From Effrenium voratum (Eukaryota > Sar > Dinophyceae > Suessiales > Symbiodiniaceae): a stretch of 64,000 bases of DNA. The stretch lies in contig CAUJNA010003812.1 in assembly GCA_963377175.1 (NCBI GenBank), positions 1 to 64,000 of the forward strand, read 5' to 3'. The position numbers were made by a program, and so were the translations under genes. Shown piece after piece: positions 51,355 through 63,179 of this stretch. The stretch's first letter is position 1; every line of letters begins with the position of its first letter. The notes under the pieces were generated by a model. It was not told the DNA's origin. It made no database searches and was given only the letters and a program-made list of their open reading frames with translations.

Positions 51355-51665
51355 TGTGTTTGCGTGTGCTTGCTTTTGTGTGTGTGTGTGTGTTTGATTG
51401 TTTGTGTGTCTGTGTGTGTGTTTTGTTCTTTGTGTGTGTGTGGGCGTGCTTGCTTTTGCGTGTGTTTCTTTCTTTGTGTGTGTGTGTGTCTGTGTGTTTC
51501 TTCCTTTGTGTGTGTGTGTGCGTGTTTGCTTGTGTGTTTGTTTGTTTGTGTGCTTGTGTTTTGTGTTTTTTGTTGTTTGTTTTGCTTTCTTGCTTTCTTG
51601 CTTTCTTGCTTGCTTGCTTGCTTGTTTGTTTGTTTGTTTGTTTGTGTGTTTGTTTGTTTTTGTGC
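51355..51665. repeat. TG/TTTG/CTTG microsatellite
   Basis: About 310 nt of mixed TGTG, TTTG and CTTG. Confidence 0.9.
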
Positions 51666-52928
51666 GGGTGGGCGTCTGGGTTGGTGTGTGTTCTTGCAGG
51701 GTGCAAACCAGTAGGGATCCAACAGCTGCAAATAGTTTTATTTTTGCGTGTGTGATTGTTGGGGCTCGGTACCCTTTTCGGTTGGATTAATGGGAAACCA
51801 GAAGGAAGACAAGAATTGATCCTAGTTTTGGCACAGAACTAACAAGAGCGGTGAGGTTTCACCAGGAAAATGGACCTCAACAACTGGGCTGCATCGATTT
51901 CTCTGCTTGGGGGTTTGGCCAGGTTAGTAAGTGGTTACCCATGGCAACGGGGGTAACCCCACTGAACGGGGGACTTATAAGTGGGTTATGACCTGGTTAC
52001 GAACAACTTCCTTGGCGAATCGAATACCCAAGTTGAGCGGTTCAATCATCACCGTTTCGAAAATCCGTTTTTAGGTCTGCTGGTGACGTAAGGAGAAACA
52101 TGGGGACCCTGGATGCAGAGCCTTAACGCTTGTGCTCAAGTGTAATCGAATGACACCAAAGCTTATTCCCAACAAATCCCACTCCCTCTGGGACAATGGA
52201 CTTTCGATGGAGAGAGAGAAAGAGCGAGAGACAGAGAGCAAACAAAAGAGCAAAAAAGAGAGATACGAGAACAAAGCAAAGCGAAGAGATGTGATTTGAC
52301 GTTGAGGCTCGATTCGTAGGTAAACACAAAACGACCCAGAAAAAAAGCAACTGCAAAATAACAAGCCCATACATAGATCCAGAACTGGACGATGCAGTGC
52401 GCTGTTTGTGTAGAGCAAGCAGTGAGCCTGCCAAAGGCAGGGCTGGATTATGCTTTTGATGCACTGCACTGTTTGGTGCCCCTCCGCGTGTTTGTGCATT
52501 TCCTGTCGCTGACCGAAACCGGTCTGCAAACAAGGCAGTTAATGCCGAACCGCACCCAAACGCATGTGAGGGGAGGTGCCATTTACCACTGAGCTCAGTG
52601 GTTTGTTTTTGCCTTTGCTTGTTGTTAAGTGGAGAATGGGGGACAAGCAGCACCTGAAGTTCCCACAAGATCAAACTTGAGGTTTCCTTTGGGGAATATG
52701 TACTCAAAAAAGCGGCACCAGGGTCTTAAAAGGGGCCATGGTTTTGTCAACCTCCTATATCATGACAGCAGAATTAATAAACCTTTCCTATGAATAGGGG
52801 TCCCTATCAAAAATCATTCAGGGGTTTTTCAATCTGCAGCTAGCATCAATCCTCTATAACCATGTCGAGACCATGTCGGGACAGAACCACCAGTCAACTC
52901 CAGGTGCAACTCCCAGTGTCTAGTCCAG

Positions 52929-53055
52929 GTGAAAAAACGCCGCCAGGTGCTGGTTGCGGAGGAGAAAGTTCAGAGTGCCCTCATGCAGCCCAAGAACCTC
53001 AAAAGCCTTGAGCGCCCAAGCCTTGGCGGAGGGTGCTGGGGTTTGTGGTGCAACC
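52929..53055 (+). CDS. Candidate exon
   Basis: After GTCCAG, reads VKKRRQVLVAEEKVQSALMQ, then PKNLKSLERPSLGGGCWG. Basic, helix-like; the donor is not obvious. Confidence 0.4.
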
Positions 53056-54087
53056 CCCCTCCCTGAGAACCACCGGGGTGCGTGTTTTTGTTTTTTCCTT
53101 TTTGTTTCTTCTGTTTTTGTGGGTGGTTTGGAGGACAGTTAAAAGGGAGCTTCCCCGCATGTACCCCAGCCCCCCCAAAAAAAATCCGGAGAACCCCGAG
53201 GTTCTGGAGCTCTTGGACTTCGATGGTTCCCATGGAGCTCAAGTGAAGCCCATTTGCTCAATGTTGGCACCAGATGAATCAACCCCTGTGTATGAAGAGG
53301 GTGTCGGCCAAAAACCAGCCCCCAGATCGAGAAACAGGTTGGTTTATGACTCCGGGGTCAACATGATTCAACATGGTTTTTAGGTCTTCCCCAACACTGT
53401 TTGGGGTCTCTTGCTCCCACTGAGCTTCTAGTGCAGCTGAGTTGGCGACACAAATCCACCGGAGACCTCAAGGCACCCGATGAAGACCCCTCGACGTCGA
53501 TGGTCCAGGAAGAATCATGGACCTATCATAGTGCTATATCTTGACTGCTATTGGGCAACGGATCTTTAGACTTTGAACTTGGCTGAAATCAAGTTGGGGT
53601 TTCCCACGAAAAACCCACAGAAGGTTCAAAAAAAACATTTGCAGAGGGGTGGTTTTCCACTAAACCCACAGAAAGTTCACAAAACATTTTGGCAGAGGGG
53701 CCGTTGCAGCACCAAAAATCTTGGAGCGCCATCCAGACTCGAGGGGCTCAAGCGGTGGCTTCCCTTCGGCCGGACTTTTCCCATCCAAGTGACTCCGTGG
53801 TTCAGCGGCGCCGAGTCTCGTTTTCCAACTTTTGTTTTGAAAGTGGCCCCACTAAAATGGTGAGAAGCCCCCAAAAAAGGGTTCCCCGATATTTTTTTTT
53901 AGGGTCACTGAACAACTGAGAAGAACATCACTTTCCATGATCCTCTTGGGGCCCTGAAGTCTTGGTGACTCGCTCGCTTTTGTGTGACATGGGCCATGAC
54001 TCACGCTGAGCGAGTTTGGGGGTCGAGCTTGGGGTGTTGTCCAGGTTGTGGTATGTGCAGATCAGCCAGGTGGTCTTTTCATATAAC

Positions 54088-54219
54088 GTTGACCCCAAAT
54101 ATTGATAAATATTAGTCAACCCCAGTTGATCAATAAGGGTTGTCCCTGGGTTTAGTGGGGATTTGAAGGGGAACACCCCCATATGAACACACTGGGGTTG
54201 ATTCATCTGGGGTCAGCAT
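54088..54219. repeat. MITE family 4, copy 4
   Basis: GTTGACCCCAAATATTGATAAAT to TGGGGTTGATTCATCTGGGGTCAG (in segments): two nested inverted pairs. Confidence 0.6.
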
Positions 54220-54844
54220 CTCTTGGCACCTGAAGCCCCCGCGGGAAAGTGATCGCCTCCTTTTGGCTCTTTGGCGCCTCGCAGCGGCGTTGTTGCCCTG
54301 AGCCAACTGTGCAGGCCGCTTGTTGTTTTTCTTACCTCTTAAAAACACAACTTTTCAACTTTTTGGATAACATGGGCTATATGTCTGTAAAAGACTAACT
54401 TCCCCAGGGCTTGGAGTTTTAAGGGGTAAGTTTTTGGAAAACGGCGCAAAACAAGGGGTGCCCTCAAAAAGGGTTACGGTTTGCAGCCCAACAAAAAATC
54501 AGAAAGCAGATTCCCACAAGAACTTGCTGGTTCTCAGCAGGGAATGAGAAGCGGAATGACCCCGAGATAAACCATCCAACGGGTGATGTCCTGTATTCGG
54601 GAATCTCAAGACGGTTCACTCCCACATTCCCTTCTGAGCAGGGTTGTGGTTGATTAGCCCCACCCACTTCTGTGATACTTCTGGGAATCTCCCCCTTGGC
54701 TTAGTCTTCTTAGTGGCTCCCAGCCATCCCCTCAGCCTTTTAGACTTTGTTTCGTGGTAGTTGCCAACCCACTCAAAGTTCAGCTCACTTTTAGCATCTT
54801 TTAGCGCAGCCCAGTCTTTTGGACGCCTTTTGCGTGGCTTCGTT

Positions 54845-54955
54845 TGCCCAAGGCGCGCAGCTGAGCTTCGAGAAGAAGGCGGCAGAGAAACGCCAGGCGC
54901 CGTGGGTCCCGTTCTCACGGCGGTTCCCCGTTCCCAGCCGATCCTCCGGTTGCTG
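54845..54955 (+). CDS. Candidate exon
   Basis: Reads AQGAQLSFEKKAAEKRQAPW, then VPFSRRFPVPSRSSG; GC-rich island in repeat DNA. Confidence 0.35.
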
Positions 54956-54985
54956 GGCTTCTCATGTTTCATAGCAACTGCCACA

Positions 54986-55100
54986 GGGCTCCTTAAAAGA
55001 TACACTTTGCCCATTTGAAACATGGCTGTTTCCACCAAAAGAAAAGGATACCACCATTTACAAGTTGCAATGTTTAGGTGTATAATGTAAGGATCCCTGT
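54986..55100. repeat. GGGCTCCTTAAAAGATACA repeat family, copy 2
   Basis: Abuts MITE family 1 copy 11. Confidence 0.65.
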
Positions 55101-55101
55101 G

Positions 55102-55225
55102 CCAGGTTGCCCAGCTAGGTGCTAACTTTTACCGTTTCTTTTTTGGTTGGGAGGGGTCCAACCTACTAAAACGGACCACAGAAAGAAGGGTATCCTTATT
55201 CTAACCTCTCTACTGGAGGACCTGG
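55102..55225. repeat. MITE family 1, copy 11
   Basis: TIR edges changed from CTAG to CCAG and CTGG on the two sides, that is, compensated with respect to each other. Confidence 0.75.
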
Positions 55226-55304
55226 ACTGGTAAGGGGCTTTCGCCCATCCACAGAATGGTCAGCTTCCCCCAATTCCAAGCAAATCGTCCGGTACCTGAG
55301 ATGT

Positions 55305-55388
55305 TTATAGCTTTTTGGCTGGTTTAGTGGTTGAGTTTAGGAAATTCACCCACTAACGGTTAAACTCACTTTCAGCAGGGGATCAGAA
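55305..55388. repeat. GGTTTAGTGG repeat family, copy 4
   Basis: TGGTTTAGTGGTTGAGTTTA..CACCCACTAACGGTTAAACTC..TTTCAGCAGGGGATC. Confidence 0.55.
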
Positions 55389-55647
55389 AATGCACAGGTT
55401 CCACTTTGTTGAACGGTCCGTTTCAAGTTCGAAGGAATTTAAGTCGAACAAACGGGCCGTTGCAACTTGTCTGCGTAATGGGTTTCAAGCTCTTGTAACC
55501 CGAGCTCACCAGGATGAAGGTCCTTTGCTTAGGGGTCACTCATCAGGCTTTCGAGTTATCACATACTTTGCAACACTTGTCCCAGGGGTTTCTCATGATC
55601 ACGTTTAAAGGAACCTCTCCCAGCTTTGTTTTAATGGGCATCTACAC

Positions 55648-55766
55648 AGGGCTCCTTAAAAGATACACTTTGCGCATTTGAAACATGTTGCCTTTTCCAC
55701 CAAAATAAGTTTGGAAACCACCATTTACAAGTTGCAATGTTCAGGTGTATAATGTAAGGATCCCTG
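55648..55766. repeat. GGGCTCCTTAAAAGATACA repeat family, copy 3
   Basis: Complete, followed by a short TG run. Confidence 0.65.
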
Positions 55767-56299
55767 CTACATGTACCAGGTGTGTGTGTGTGTGTTTTCT
55801 CCTTCAACCCCCAACGGCCTTCAGGGTTCCAACAATTCCAAGCCGTAATAATCACTCCAAGAAGAGGAAAGACCAGACGAACGAAGGAACAGGAATCATC
55901 TCTCTAACCACAGCACACCCAACTCTTTATCTTGGAACCACAGGTTGCGTGATAATGTGGGAGAGATGGGGGCAATGAGTTGGCCTTTCCAAGAGATGCT
56001 CGAAGCCACCTTTTTAGAGAAAAGCACACCTACTTCGCAGCCCAAATGAACCCAAGGAAGCTCACTTCACCATGATTTTTGACAGGGAACCACCTCAAAC
56101 GTGTCTGGTGGACGTGAATCTTCATCCACCGTTGCGGTTCCAGAAGAATTCAACCAAAGATTGCAGCAAGACCAAAGGTTCCACTACAAATCACCTAGAT
56201 AGCCTCCTAGTTGCTGCTTTTTTCCAGACACTTTCCCTAAAAGGTCACAGTTGGGAAGAACACAGCCCCATTTCAGCTGCCCCGTTTCGGTTCTCCCGG

Positions 56300-56425
56300 T
56301 TCGGCTCGCAGCCGCTTCGCCGGAAGAGCGAGTCCCGTCTCAGGTGCCGCCGCAGCGGCCGGAGGGCCGGCTGCTGCGGTGGCCGGAGCCCCACGTGCGC
56401 GTGCGCCTGCCGCAGGAATCGGGTG
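56300..56425 (+). CDS. Candidate exon
   Basis: GC-rich island reading SPEERVPSQVPPQRPEGRLL, then RWPEPHVRVRLPQE. All frames are open, so the choice is by composition only. Confidence 0.3.
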
Positions 56426-57234
56426 ATCGATCGGACGCAGCGGGGATCGGTCGGGGATATGTTTCTGTGTTGCACGCGAACCCGTTTTGATGGGTTGCTC
56501 CAGTTTTCGCGCGCGCGAGAATCGAAGGACCACGGGAAAGTCAGCATTGAGTAAGGCTCTCTATGCAGGCTGTTTGAAGGCGATAAATCCTTCCCCTGGG
56601 TTGCTAAAGGCGTCCTCTCCTTTCTAAGTGGTTTCAACATTAGGAGTTTGGATCGTATTTCATAGGGGCTTGGGGGGAGGGGGGGGGCTGTGTGACCTTG
56701 CCTTTGTCCATGTTACAAAGGCGAGGGCATAAGCTGCGCCCAAGTCAGGCAGAATCAAATACCGATTTTTACTCAGGCCGCAGGCCAGCAAACATTAAAA
56801 TCAAGCCAAGTGGCCAATCTTTTCTACTGGCACAACGACGGGGTGTTTTTGGGTAGGGTGTTCGATTTGCGTTGTCCAAAGCAAATCGAGCTTTTGAGCT
56901 TTTGGTTGCCTGTCGAGTTCCCACTTCTTAGCGGCCCCAAAAGGTGATCGCCTTGAATTTGTGGGTTCCCATCAGGGGGCAAGGAGTTGTATGTGTATTG
57001 TTTGCCCTGTGAGTGGGAACTCCCAATACAAGTCAACTTTTCTGGGTGTGTCCCCAAAATGGCTTCACCTGTTCCTTTTTGGTTTCCCATTAAAATCACA
57101 AGAAAAGGGGTTCCCAACTCGACGCGTCTTTCTTGCGGGACCCCCCAAAATGGCTTAACTTTTTCCTTTTGGTTTCCCTTTGAATCCACACAAGGGGTAT
57201 ACCCAACGCCAACAAAAATCCGACGAGCCCAGTG

Positions 57235-57385
57235 GCGTTTCGTGCAAGGAGGAGGGCGAAGGCACCACGCTGGAAGCCGCCGAAGCGGGCTGGGTCCAGG
57301 TGCGCTGGGACCAAGGACCTGGGCGTCTCGCGGCCTCGAGCCTCGAGTCGTTTGACGTCGGCCCTCTTGGGGAGCCCATGTCGTG
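57235..57385 (+). CDS. Candidate exon, possible Mib/HERC2-like segment
   Basis: Reads GVSCKEEGEGTTLEAAEAGW, then VQVRWDQGPGRLAASSLESF. The stretch GWVQVRWDQG resembles the W-V-x-V-x-W-D-x-G core of Mib/HERC2 or related SH3-like barrels, but this is one motif only. Other frames are also open. Confidence 0.4.
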
Positions 57386-57989
57386 GATATTTTTGTGGGC
57401 TACGGCGGAGGCAGCACATTTTTTTAGCTGGTGGTCTTCGCCGGGCCTGTCGTATGGTGTCGTGTGAACCGGTGGATCCGGTCAAACCCCTCAGGTTGGG
57501 GTTCGTTTGGATTTGGATTTGAAGCCCTGTGGAAACCACCAAACCACCAAAAAGCCACCGTTCCAAACCAGCAATCAGAGGGAAGCTGAGTGGATGCCCT
57601 AAATATTGCAAAAAAAACCAAGGAATCCCAACGCGAATTCTCATGTGCTTGGTTTACTGGCGATATTGAGTTGGCATCCGTATCGTTTTGTGGCTGTTGG
57701 CATGGCCAGGATGGTTGAAGCCGAACTCCAGTTTGCGCCGATCACTGTTCGGGGACCCTTTTCTCCGACTCGAGAGGTTTGGGGGTTGTGGGGGGTTTAG
57801 TCCTTCCCAGACGCTCACGATTTGATTTTGGGGCGTCGGGGTGTCGCGGGGCGTCGCGGGGCGTCAAGTGAATGATCGGGGCGAGGTTTCTGAGTTCACT
57901 CACTTCCCAGTTTGCACGAGGGGTTTGCAGTGCGCAAACAGCACCCCATCGCTAGCCTGCAAAATTGCGGCAGGGGTCTTTAAGGATTC

Positions 57990-60880
57990 TGAAGGAATGT
58001 CACCAGGACGTTTCGAAGGCTAGTCGTCTAACGCGTCGTGGGCCCAGCTGCGCGCTATGGATCAAGGCGCCACTGGTCAGGGCTATCTGCGGCATCAGAT
58101 TTCCATGGGCTAGCTGCTGAGGACAACCCTGCATCATTGACATGTCAATGTCAGGCTTGATCAGGGAGCTGGGCCGGTTTTTGATGGTTCGCGTTTCCAC
58201 ATGCGCTTGTGTATTTGCTTGCCGTGGAACTCCAAACTCAGAAATGTTTTCCCCGCTCCCCTACAACCCCAAACTTTGTTAGAAGGCAACTGCGAACCGA
58301 CAAAAGCTGTGCGAAGCAGCCATACGGGCAAGAAACCTGGAGGTGGCAATTACTGCGCTTTTGTCAGCCAACCTGACGGCCACGGCTGGACGCAACCCAG
58401 CCGGACCTTTGCTTGAGTACTGATGACGCCAGTTCAACCCACTGCCCTGCTGCGCGCACAATGACAGAGCAGGCTCAGCAAGCCCCAGCCGATCTGGCTC
58501 TAAGACTAGTCTCCACTTGGGCTTTCCAGCTCGCCTTTCCGAAGGGTTGTGGAGGCCTTCGACCTTCATGGGCAACGCTCTCTTATGAAAACATTGCGAA
58601 ACATCAAACACCACCTGCTTTTGCTTCCTGTTGCAGGGGTGCATCGTCACGGGCCGAAAACAGGATGCTCACACCTGGTAAGAGTCCAAGAGAGGCCACA
58701 GCAAAGCCGAGGTGCCCACACATTTCAATCTGAAGCGGTTCAATCACAAAGTAGGAGCCGCCAGTGGCACTTGTAGCCTTTCAGTCCAATCCAACTTGAC
58801 CCCCCACCGTTGCACGCAATCTGGTTGCAGAATGTCTACCTGCAGGGGCGCGCGCGTGAAAAACAAGGCGTGAAGCGGAATAGAGTGTTGGCGGCGTTTC
58901 TGAACCAGAACCCTCTCCAGCATTTACCACCAAAAACATGTTGAACTGTCAGACGCACAGCTCTTTGCATGTGAGCTGGGGGCTTGGACAAGCGGTCGCA
59001 AGCGCGATGTTTTGACTCTACCGCGTGTTGCTGCCCCATTGTTTTGAAGCGTTCAGCAGGTTTCCGTCTACCAACGCCCGTGTTAGTCAAATCATGTACG
59101 GGTTGGAGATTCTGTTTCTGCAAAGCCCTACAAAGGGCGACATCCTATGGCAACACGTCAAACATCATAGTCCCAAAGTCTCAAGTCAAACAGATCCTAC
59201 CAAAGTTCATAAACTGCACTGGAGCTTCAAGTGCCCCAATAGGATCCAGCGGGTTGTGACGCGCGGGCTCGGGACCCCCCACACATCCAGAATCCGAATC
59301 CGACGGAATCCGACGGAATCCGACGGAATCCGACGGTCGGGGCGTCAAATCTCCTAGTTTCGACACCCCCTGACCCCAATCCGACGGAATCCGACGGAAT
59401 TGCTTGGGGCGTTGGATCCCGTCAGATTTCGTCGGATTGGGGGGTGGAGGGGGTGTCGAAACTAAAAGCGCATCGACGCCCCAAGCGATTCCGTCGGATT
59501 CCGTCGGATTCGGGTCAGGGGGTGTCGAAACTAGGAGATTTGACGCCCCGAGCGTCGGATTCCGTCGGATTCCGTCGGATTCTGTCGGATTCTGGTGCTG
59601 GAGTTCCCGAGCCCGTTACAACCCGCTGGATCCTAGTGGGGCACTTGAAGCTCTAGTGCAGTTTATGAAAAAACTTTGGTAGGATCTGTTTGACTTGAGA
59701 CTTTGGGACTATGATGTTTGACGTGTTGCCATAGGATGTCGCCCTTTGTAGAGCTTTGCAGAAACAGAATCTCCAACCCGTACATGCTTTGACTAACGCG
59801 GGCGTTGGTAGACGGAAACCTGCTGAACGCTTCAAAACAATGGGGCAGCAACACGCAGTAGAGTCAAAGAATCGCGCTTGCGACCGCTTGTCCAAGCCCC
59901 CAGCTCACATGCAAAGAGCTGTGCGTCTGACAGTTCAACATGTTTTTGGTGGTAAATGCTGGAGAGGGTTCTGGTTCAGAAACGCCGCCAACACTCTATT
60001 CCGCTTCACGCCTTGTTTTTCACGCGCGCGCCCCTGCAGGTAGACATTCTGCAACCAGATTGCGTGCAACGGTGGGGGGTCAAGTTGGATTGGACTGAAA
60101 AGGCTACAAGTGCCACTGGCGGCTCCTACTTTGTGATTGAACCGCTTCAGATTGAAATGTGTGGGCACCTCGGCTTTGCTGTGGCCTCTCTTGGACTCTT
60201 ACCAGGTGTGAGCATCTTGTTTTCGACCCGTGATGATGCACCCCTGCAACAGGAAGCAAAAGCAGGTGGTGTTTGATGTTTCGCAATGTTTTTATAAGAG
60301 AGCGTTGCCCATGAAGGTCGAAGGCCTCCACAACCCTTCGGAAAGGCGAGCTGGAAAGCCCAAGTGGAGACTAGTCTTAGAGCCAGATCGGCTGGGGCTT
60401 GCTGAGCCTGCTCTGTCGAACCTGCCCTGCACAGTGATTGCACCTAGCAGCTACTGAAGCATTATCAACCTACGGGCCATCACCTTGGCCGTATGTCCGC
60501 TTCTGCGGCTTGGTCTGGTTGTGCTTCATAGCGCCGCTGAGCTGCTTCGCACTGCGTTTGTCTAGCAACTGCCCCAAGATTTACGGATTTAGGAGAGTTT
60601 GGCAAACCATTCAATTGCAGCCAGCAAAGGGTGAGAAACACAACCATCAAAAAACAAACCAGCTCCTTGATCAAGCCTCAACATTGACACGTCAATGATG
60701 CAGGGTTGTCCTCAGCAGTCAGCCCATGAAAACCGTGAAAACCTGATGTTCAGCAGATTCGACGAACTGGCCGTGCTGCATGCAAGTAGCTGCAGGGCCT
60801 GTGACGCGTTAGACAGAATCAACATAGACTTCAGCCTTCGGGGTGTCCTGGTGACACCCCCAAAAAGATAGCGAAGACCC
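57990..60880. repeat. Long palindrome (foldback-like) of about 2.9 kb
   Basis: The left arm (57990-59413) is mirrored by the right arm (59476-60880) around a spacer of about 62 bp. The inner parts (58440-59413 and 59476-60425) are nearly identical, so equivalent 95-codon frames appear at 58836-59123 (minus) and 59756-60043 (plus). The outer parts are diverged but alignable: GTCTAACGCGTC at 58028 mirrors GACGCGTTAGAC at 60804, and GTCACCAGGAC mirrors GTCCTGGTGAC. Near the centre are tandem AATCCGACGG units. No transposase. Confidence 0.85.
59287..59340 (+). repeat. AATCCGACGG tandem 10-mers at the palindrome centre
   Basis: Four to five units, mirrored as CCGTCGGATT at about 59487-59590. Confidence 0.85.
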
Positions 60881-61355
60881 CTGACACCCCACAGTTTGGC
60901 ATGCAAGCCACGGGGTGTGCTATGCACAGGGCCGGGGTGTGCATTGCACACCCCCTCGAGCATCTGGGTTGGACTTTAAACTTTTTGAAAAGACAACTGA
61001 AGTGGCACGCAAACAGATTAGTTTTTGTTGCCAATCCACAGGTTGTGAGAGACAAATTTTGGGCTGGTGGGTGTTGTCCCACCCCCGAACGTCCAGGACC
61101 TGAAAGCCCCCCCCCCCCCACCCAAGGAATGCAAATACAGGCCGCAAGCCGGATGAGGGAGGGGACGATTGGGAGGGTCCCTCACTTTTGGAACATCGGC
61201 ATGGGTTTCTTTGAATCCCCATCTCTGTTGGCAGTCACTTCCCAGAGGCTCCGGAAACTTTCAAGACCCAGACCCCGAAAATTGAAGGACACCCCGCTTC
61301 GGTGTGTGGGGGCCTCAAAACCTGGTTCTTTGAGGGCCCGAAAAGCAAAGGCTAC

Positions 61356-61457
61356 AGGTGTCCTTTTTGGTTGTTTGGGTAGAAAAATAGATGTCCCTGG
61401 TTTACCCGGTGGTTTTATCATCTACCAGGGACATCTATTTCCCCTAAAAGGACACCT
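61356..61457. repeat. MITE family 5, copy 2 (complete hairpin)
   Basis: Outer arms AGGTGTCCTTTT (61356-61367)/AAAAGGACACCT (61446-61457); inner perfect 17-bp arms AAATAGATGTCCCTGGT (61385-61401)/complement (61424-61440). The whole 102 bp folds on itself. Confidence 0.8.
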
Positions 61458-61930
61458 ATGGCAAAGGCACATTGCGGTTTGTTGGGCGATCGAATGACAT
61501 GAGCAACGTAACAACTCTTGGGATGCTCCGCTTGGGCCAAGTGAACCCGCTGAAAAGCAGATTCCAGCTTTCAACACCTCTTACAAATGCTATCTGAGTT
61601 GAGAAGGATCATTTTCTCCAAGATGTGAAGGTGACTTTTCACGCGTTCACATCTTTGTGCTAAGGGCGTAGCCGCAAATTGCTGGGGAACCGCTACGCGC
61701 CTGCGTTTTGAGACCACTCCTGTTGTTTCAACATGATGCCAATAAACATGTTGCACGAGATGTGGCTTGGCTCATGTTCTCCAAATCATAGGCTCCACTG
61801 GAGTGTTGCTCTCTCTGTTTTGTTGTTTCAACGATTTTGTTTTTTTTAGTTTTGTCTGCATTGCTTCTATATGTTTTACCTATGGTGCTTTTTTTTTGGG
61901 GGGGGGAGGGGGGTAACCAACCAATCGCAC

Positions 61931-61993
61931 CCAACGGATCCGCAGCACCTCCAGGAGGCGTGCGCAAACATCGTGTGGGTGCTGAGGGACTGA
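61931..61993 (+). CDS. Candidate terminal exon
   Basis: Reads PTDPQHLQEACANIVWVLRD then TGA at 61991-61993. Short; the acceptor is not clear. Confidence 0.25.
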   Translation, partial: PTDPQHLQEACANIVWVLRD

Positions 61994-62906
61994 AGCTCGG
62001 GCTCACGGCTCGTTTTGTTTCGGGTGTCCAAGCGGGACTGATGCAGCCTCACTTTAGGGCGATTTGGTGGATCTTTGGACTGAGCAGCTTTTTGGTTGAC
62101 ACCGCTATACGTCAGCAAGGCCACTGGCGTGAAGATTCAGATCTCCCATAGTCTCAGGCTCTGACGAATCATTGTTTGCGTTGTGTAAGTGAAGCAAAGT
62201 TTGAAAGGGTGCCCTCAACGACATTTCAAGTGGCACTTCTTTTTTTTGGCCGCAGGGCTTGTTTGTTTTTTCTTTGTCTTGGGTTTCGGGGAGAGGTCAC
62301 CACAAAAAAGGGTCAGGGGGTGGCCAGTAACTGGTTGCGTACTTGCCTGGTTTCCGGTTGCCCGCTCTTGAGCTTTTCGTTTGATGGCTTCCCCACCAAA
62401 GTCTCAGTGATATTAGTTGCACAACGCGAATCGACTGGATCTGACCTTTTCGTTTCTGATTTGGGTTCCCAGTTTCAGCTCAGGTCCCAACAGCTTAGAC
62501 TTTCGGGTTTGGGCAAGTGAGAAATGGAATCACCCCTACAGAGTTCGCCTTTTCTGCCGGGTCGCATTGGGCCAGTCTCCCCAACGAGTGGACGTGGCAC
62601 ATGCGTGAGGGTTGGTTTAGAGGGAGCCCCAACTGGTATCCCCAGCAGCCCAATGGGAACCCCCGAAAAGAGCCGAATCTCTATTTGAACCCGCCCTGAA
62701 AGCTGCCCCGCACTACCCCGAACGAGCCGATTTCTGGGCAAAGACGACCCCATAGCTTTCAGCTGGGGCGCGAAAGCAAAGTACAAAAAAACAAACACGG
62801 TGTACAGCGTTTGCTTCTTCAAAAAACAGCTTAGAGGGAGTCCGACAAAAGCGCTCTTCTTGGGGTTTGGGTTCGAGGGAAACCATATTTCTTGTGCAAA
62901 AAAAGA

Positions 62907-63028
62907 CATGGTTGTTGTTGGGAAACATGTTTTTTTTTTTTTTTGCTTATTGTGGTTTAGTGGTTGAAATCCAGCCACTTAACTGCTAGGATATTATATT
63001 GTTTGCTCCCCTTCCAAGGTCAACCAAG
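62907..63028. repeat. SINE-like repeat, copy 7
   Basis: Poly-T expansion (62930-62944) in the middle; the 3' end CCTTCCAAGGTCAACCAAG adjoins the exon region at 63053. Confidence 0.6.
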
Positions 63029-63052
63029 AAAATGCGGGTACACCGAGCTTAG

Positions 63053-63175
63053 GTACGAGCTGGTGGTAGTCTCCATGCCCTACATCCTGGTGGCGAATGC
63101 CTTCGGCAAGACCAACGGCAGCTATGTGCGGGTCGGAGACTGCAACGGCTACCCCAAGTTCCGACAGTTGACGCT
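63053..63175 (+). CDS. Candidate exon with NG-Y-x-V-G-x2-NG-x-P motif
   Basis: After CTTAG, reads YELVVVSMPYILVANAFGKT, then NGSYVRVGDCNGYPKFRQL. The pattern NG-x-Y-x3-G-x2-NG-x-P-x-[FY] is one I associate with repeated small domains in protist proteins; the domain name is not certain. One of the most protein-like islands in the window. Confidence 0.5.
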
Positions 63176-63179
63176 CGGT

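Noticed and set aside
51084..51790. ORFs of 130-215 codons over the TG/TTTG tract
   Set aside because: Low-complexity artefact.
58836..60043. Paired 95-codon ORFs in the two palindrome arms as genes
   Set aside because: They are mirror images because the DNA is inverted-repeated; no codon-like conservation can be separated from overall identity, and other frames are equally conserved.
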